Source of the DNA: Hyphomicrobiales bacterium
Lineage (GTDB): Bacteria; Pseudomonadota; Alphaproteobacteria; Rhizobiales; Devosiaceae
Assembly (NCBI GenBank): GCA_015487985.1
Contig: WFOP01000278.1
Span: forward strand, 1-10,391
Reading direction: 5' to 3'
DNA length: 10,391 nucleotides
The notes under the pieces are model-generated. The model worked only from the letters and a program-made list of their open reading frames with translations. It did not search any database and was not told where the DNA came from. Position numbers and translations under genes: made by a program. Shown in pieces: positions 6,894 through 10,391 of this stretch (position 1 is the first letter of the stretch; each line of letters opens with the position of its first letter).

Positions 6894-6993
6894 CATTGCG
6901 CTCATATTTGCTCCAAATATATAAAAAAATTGAATGAGAAACTGCTAAAATTTGAGCCAAAACCGCTGAATGATTTCTCCGAAATTTTCTTAT

Positions 6994-7008
6994 AATTTTC
7001 AGAAAATT
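6994..7008. repeat. AT-rich palindrome just after the secA stop codon
   Basis: AATTTTC-A-GAAAATT is a perfect 7-bp palindrome with a single central base, two bases past the secA stop. A second partial copy of the arm (GAAATTTTC at 6981-6989) allows alternative pairing. It sits in a markedly AT-rich stretch (6895-7010) without a credible gene. Possible roles are mRNA 3'-end structure or simple AT-rich composition; no function is established. Confidence 0.5.
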
Positions 7009-7010
7009 CT

Positions 7011-9668
7011 TTAAAGTTTGCCGTGGCAATGCTTGAATTTTTTGCCTGAACCACAGGGGCATTGCTGATTGCGTCTTGTGGTGCGCATAACATCATCGGG
7101 CAGGGGTTTGAGCGGGGGTTCGTCTGCGCCTTGATCGTCAAGGGTCAGGGGGGCACCAAATTGTTGCTGCTGCTGTTGTTCAGGAGGGGTGACCTGTACG
7201 TTGACATGGGCCAGCTGGGTGGTCACCAGTTCGCGCATATTGTCTAAAAGCTTTTCAAACAGTTCGTAGGCTTCCTGTTTGTATTCATTGAGCGGGTCGC
7301 GCTGGGCCAGTCCGCGCCAGCCGACAACTTTTTGCAGATGATCCAGTGTCACCAGATGTTCGCGCCACAATCCGTCAACGGAATTGAGCAAAATCTGGCG
7401 CTCAACCTGACGCATGATTTCGGGGCCGTACTGGGCGGCCTTGGCGGCGATCACCGCGTCGGCGGCCTTGACCAGACGTTCCTGCACTTCTTCGACATCA
7501 ATGCCCTCTTCATCTGCCCATTCGCCAACAGGTGCCTCCACGTTGAGATAGGTTTTTGCGGCTTCGCCCAGTTGCTCAACATTCCATTGTTCGGGGTAGG
7601 AGCGGGGGGGAATGGCCTTGGCAATGATGCTGTCGATGACATCGCGGCGCATGTCGGCCACGGTGTCGGAAACGTTTTCATCATCCATCAGATCCAGGCG
7701 CTGTTCGAATATGACCTTGCGCTGGTCGTTCATCACATCATCATATTTGAGGATGTTTTTGCGGATATCAAAGTTGCGTGCCTCAACCTTGGCCTGTGCC
7801 CGTTCAATGGCTTTGCTCACCCAGGGGTGGGTGATGCTTTCGCCTTTTTCCAGCCCCAGTTTTTCCAGCATTGAATCCATGCGCTCGATGGGGAAAATGC
7901 GCATCAGGTCATCCTGCAAGGACAGGAAGAATTTTGAATGGCCCGCATCCCCCTGTCGCCCTGAGCGGCCACGCAACTGGTTGTCGATGCGGCGACTTTC
8001 ATGGCGTTCGGTGCCCACCACATAAAGTCCGCCGGCTTTGAGGGCAATTTCCTTGCCTTTGGCAATTTCGGCATCAATTTTTTCGATTTTTTTAGCTGCC
8101 GCCTTTTCGTCCAGCCCCTGTGTTTCCGCAGCAATGCGCAATTCGCGGTTTCCGCCCAATTGGATATCCGTGCCGCGGCCCGCCATGTTGGTGGCGATGG
8201 TTACAGCACCGGGGGTGCCGGCCTCGCCGATGATCTGGGCTTCCTGTTCATGGTGACGGGCATTGAGAACCTTGATATCCTTGACGCCGACCTTTTTTAG
8301 TTCCTTGGCCAGAATTTCGGACTTTTCAATGGAGGTCGTGCCTACAAGTATGGGCTGTTTGCGGGTCTGGCAGTCTTTGACCAGCTCGGCGATGGCAACA
8401 AATTTTTCCTCGACTGTGCGGAAAATGGCATCGTCTTCATCGACCCGGCCCACTGCAATATTGGTGGGGATGGTGACGACTTCGAGGTTGTAAATATCAG
8501 CAAATTCGGCAGCTTCGGTATCGGCAGTGCCGGTCATGCCGCCCAGTTTGTTATAGAGGCGGAAATAGTTCTGGAAGGTAATGGAGGCCATGGTCTGGTT
8601 TTCGGCCTGAATGGCCACGCCTTCCTTGGCTTCAAGGGCCTGATGCAATCCGTCTGAATAGCGACGACCCGGCATCATGCGACCCGTAAATTCGTCAATG
8701 ATAACCACCTGATTATCCTTGACGATATAGTCCTTGTCGCGAGTAAAAATCTTGTGGGCGCGCAGGGCATTGTTCAAGTGGTGAACGATGGAAACATTTT
8801 CGGCGTCAAACAGGTTGCCCCCTTTGACCATGTCGTCTTCACGCAAAATCTCTTCAAATTTTTCCAGTCCCTCATCGGTGAAGGTGGCGGCGCGGGTTTT
8901 TTCGTCCAGGTCAAAGTCAGCGTCTTCCACATGGACCATATATTTATCCATGGCGATATAGTGTTCCGAGCGGTCTTCTGCCGGGCCTGAAATAATCAGC
9001 GGTGTGCGCGCTTCATCAATGAGGATGGAATCCACCTCATCCACGATTGCAAAATTGTGGCCGCGCTGGACCATTTGCGCGCGGGTGTGCTTCATATTGT
9101 CGCGCAGGTAATCAAATCCAAATTCATTGTTGGTGCCATAGGTGACATCGGCCCCATAGGCGGCGGCGCGTTGTTCATCGCTCATATTGTGCACGATGGT
9201 GCCAACGGATAGTCCTAAAAATTCATATACCTGACCCATCCAGGCGGCGTCGCGCTGGGCCAGATAATCGTTGACGGTCACCACATGCACGCCCTTGCCC
9301 TCAAGGGAATTGAGGTAAACCGCAAGGGTTGCCGCAAGGGTTTTGCCCTCACCGGTGCGCATTTCGGCAATGGCATTGTCGTTGAGAACCATGCCCCCGA
9401 TCAATTGAACGTCGAAGTGGCGCTGACCCAAGGTGCGTTTGGAGGCTTCGCGCACAGTGGCAAATGCGGGTACCAGCAGGTCTTTGAGCTTGGCACCTTC
9501 TGCTATCTGGGCGCGGAAGTTAAAGGTGCGGGCCTTGATTTCGCTATCGGAGAGTTTTTCCAGTTCCGCTTCCAGAGCGTTGATTTTTTCAACCTGGGGC
9601 TGGTAAGCCTTGATGCGGCGATCATTGAGAGAGCCAAAAAGTTTACGGGCGAGCGCGGCGACAACCAT
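7011..9668 (-). CDS. secA: Preprotein translocase ATPase subunit SecA
   Basis: An 885-residue SecA, close to the roughly 900 residues typical of proteobacteria. It is the ATP-driven motor that pushes unfolded preproteins through SecYEG. Seen in order: Walker A MRTGEGKT (103-110), [10 protein letters not shown] (131-140), [15 protein letters not shown] (177-191), Walker B/DEAD-like DEVDS (210-214) with IDEART following, [11 protein letters not shown], the second nucleotide-binding-domain motifs [14 protein letters not shown] and [10 protein letters not shown], and a C-terminal zinc-binding SEC-C motif [13 protein letters not shown] (870-882), which contacts SecB and lipids. A short glutamine run (EQQQQQQ) lies in the variable linker before the tail. 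The ATG at 9668 gives the usual N-terminus ([14 protein letters not shown]); GGGAAA upstream is only a weak ribosome-binding site. The gene is complete, diverges from the PPIase gene, and ends in tandem terminators. Identity is essentially certain. Confidence 0.99.
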   Translation of the reverse strand: MVVAALARKLFGSLNDRRIKAYQPQVEKINALEAELEKLSDSEIKARTFNFRAQIAEGAKLKDLLVPAFATVREASKRTLGQRHFDVQLIGGMVLNDNAIAEMRTGEGKTLAATLAVYLNSLEGKGVHVVTVNDYLAQRDAAWMGQVYEFLGLSVGTIVHNMSDEQRAAAYGADVTYGTNNEFGFDYLRDNMKHTRAQMVQRGHNFAIVDEVDSILIDEARTPLIISGPAEDRSEHYIAMDKYMVHVEDADFDLDEKTRAATFTDEGLEKFEEILREDDMVKGGNLFDAENVSIVHHLNNALRAHKIFTRDKDYIVKDNQVVIIDEFTGRMMPGRRYSDGLHQALEAKEGVAIQAENQTMASITFQNYFRLYNKLGGMTGTADTEAAEFADIYNLEVVTIPTNIAVGRVDEDDAIFRTVEEKFVAIAELVKDCQTRKQPILVGTTSIEKSEILAKELKKVGVKDIKVLNARHHEQEAQIIGEAGTPGAVTIATNMAGRGTDIQLGGNRELRIAAETQGLDEKAAAKKIEKIDAEIAKGKEIALKAGGLYVVGTERHESRRIDNQLRGRSGRQGDAGHSKFFLSLQDDLMRIFPIERMDSMLEKLGLEKGESITHPWVSKAIERAQAKVEARNFDIRKNILKYDDVMNDQRKVIFEQRLDLMDDENVSDTVADMRRDVIDSIIAKAIPPRSYPEQWNVEQLGEAAKTYLNVEAPVGEWADEEGIDVEEVQERLVKAADAVIAAKAAQYGPEIMRQVERQILLNSVDGLWREHLVTLDHLQKVVGWRGLAQRDPLNEYKQEAYELFEKLLDNMRELVTTQLAHVNVQVTPPEQQQQQQFGAPLTLDDQGADEPPLKPLPDDVMRTTRRNQQCPCGSGKKFKHCHGKL

Positions 9669-9740
9669 TTTACAAGATTTCCCTTAGCGAAAATGCGATA
9701 TATTCAGTATATGGGACGGCAAGGCCCCGTGTTAAACGTA

Positions 9741-9757
9741 CACATTTGATTGATGTG
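9741..9757. repeat. Small inverted repeat over the predicted secA -10 region
   Basis: CACAT (9741-9745) and ATGTG (9753-9757) are exact inverted copies separated by seven bases. They surround the predicted -10 box of secA (9744-9749), a position suited to a repressor site. Five-bp arms are weak evidence alone. Confidence 0.3.
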
Positions 9758-9772
9758 ACAAATTCAAGTCAA
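9744..9772 (-). promoter_or_regulatory. secA: Predicted secA promoter
   Basis: On the minus strand TTGACT (9772-9767) and TCAAAT (9749-9744) are spaced by 17 bases, matching the sigma-70-type consensus at five and four positions. The start site would be near 9737, giving a leader of about 70 bases. In the same 224-base divergent region I could not identify a convincing plus-strand promoter for the PPIase gene. Confidence 0.5.
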
Positions 9773-9892
9773 ACATGCTGGAATGCGCGCCAGATGTAAG
9801 AGCGGCATGGTGTCTTGTCAACGCCATGAAAATGGTCCAAACCAAAGCGCCTGAAAATAGTTTAGTGCAATATGGGCAATCAGAGGGAATAA

Positions 9893-10391
9893 ATGATGTT
9901 TTTTACAGGGAAACGAATAATAAGCGGGCTGGTTTCCAGCGCCATGGTTCTGGGCATGTTTTTGATGCCACAGGTGGCGGTCGGGCAAACTGTTTTTGGC
10001 GAGAACGTGGTTGCGCTGGTGGACGGGACGGAAATCACGGAAACAGAACTGGCATTTGCCGCCGAAGACCTGGCCAATGATTTGCGCTCTATTCCACCTG
10101 AGGAACGTCGTGCTTTTCTTGTTACTGTGTTGATTGATATGAAGCTGATGGCCAATAAGGCACGTGAGCAGAATCTGGATCAAAGTGTCGCCTATATGGA
10201 GCGGTTGCGTTATCTGGAGGAACGGGCTTTGCGGCGGGCCTATTTTACCCAACAGGTTGAAGGGGGTGTCGGGGAAGCCGAAGTGCGGGCCGCTTATGAA
10301 ACCCTGATCAGTGATCAGGCGGGCGAGCCTGAATTGCGCGCGCGCCATATTCTGCTGGACACACAAGAAGAAGCCCTGGCTGTTATTGCAG
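9893..10391 (+). CDS. Parvulin-type peptidyl-prolyl isomerase, exported (partial, 3' end outside window)
   Basis: An open frame of 166 codons runs off the right edge. The translation starts MMFFTGKRIISGLVSS and has a clear Sec signal peptide (basic residues at 7-8, hydrophobic core about 9-25, likely cleavage near AVG-Q at 29-32). A SurA/PrsA-like N-terminal chaperone region follows (about 38-145: NVVALVDGTEITETEL, then helices with FLVTVLIDMKLMANKA). The last 20 residues, ELRARHILLDTQEEALAVIA, are the typical opening of a parvulin rotamase domain. It is therefore a periplasmic foldase that assists proteins delivered by Sec. AGAGGGA (9882-9888) is a good ribosome-binding site for the ATG at 9893 or the adjacent ATG at 9896; an in-frame TAA at 9890 rules out longer forms. 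It is divergent from secA. The catalytic domain itself is not in view. Confidence 0.9.
   Translation, partial: MMFFTGKRIISGLVSSAMVLGMFLMPQVAVGQTVFGENVVALVDGTEITETELAFAAEDLANDLRSIPPEERRAFLVTVLIDMKLMANKAREQNLDQSVAYMERLRYLEERALRRAYFTQQVEGGVGEAEVRAAYETLISDQAGEPELRARHILLDTQEEALAVIA

Noticed and set aside
6615..6905. Minus-strand 96-codon frame starting after a GGAG site
   Set aside because: It would be encoded through both terminator hairpins and out of frame into the permease gene; only its first codons could matter as a leader peptide.
7332..7874. Plus-strand 180-codon open frame opposite secA
   Set aside because: It is antisense to highly conserved secA, lacks a recognisable domain, and its length follows from the codon bias of the real gene.

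Overview
This window looks like ordinary chromosomal DNA of an alphaproteobacterium, most likely in the Hyphomicrobiales (Rhizobiales). The pointers are a full-length SecA with a zinc-binding SEC-C tail and, diverging from it, an exported parvulin-type peptidyl-prolyl isomerase, an arrangement I recall from that group. The protein flavour of the YafK-type transpeptidase and of the PYROXD2-like flavoenzyme fits too. The order is inferred from gene content only. I see no transposase, integrase, phage gene, CRISPR array, tRNA or rRNA.

Layout, left to right. Two plus-strand genes open the window: an L,D-transpeptidase of the YafK type (100-903) and a carboxymuconolactone decarboxylase/AhpD-like protein (1001-1570). 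Neither has a clear Shine-Dalgarno sequence. They converge on four minus-strand genes. Read in transcription order from the right, these are secA (9668-7011), an SLC13-type permease with two cytoplasmic RCK_C-like domains (6694-4919, TTG start), a Tat-exported CueO-like multicopper oxidase (4741-3266) and a phytoene-desaturase/PYROXD2-like FAD oxidoreductase (3168-1576, probable GTG start). At the right edge a plus-strand parvulin PPIase starts at 9893 and is cut by the window end.

The minus-strand genes look like separate transcription units rather than one operon. Two tandem intrinsic terminators (6836-6893) close secA. A TTGACA-16-TACAAA promoter precedes the multicopper oxidase, and a TTAACT-17-TATACT promoter precedes the oxidoreductase. 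The latter promoter abuts a striking 14-bp perfect inverted repeat (3179-3223) whose proximal arm contains most of the ribosome-binding site; this is the most interesting non-coding element here. SecA and the PPIase share a 224-bp divergent control region, which makes functional sense: one drives Sec export, the other folds exported proteins.

Functionally the window holds envelope and export housekeeping (L,D-transpeptidase, SecA, PPIase), a copper/oxidative enzyme, two redox-type proteins of unknown substrate, and an anion-type permease. I found no convincing novel multi-gene system. The findings are mostly regulatory structures, start-codon corrections and motif variants.
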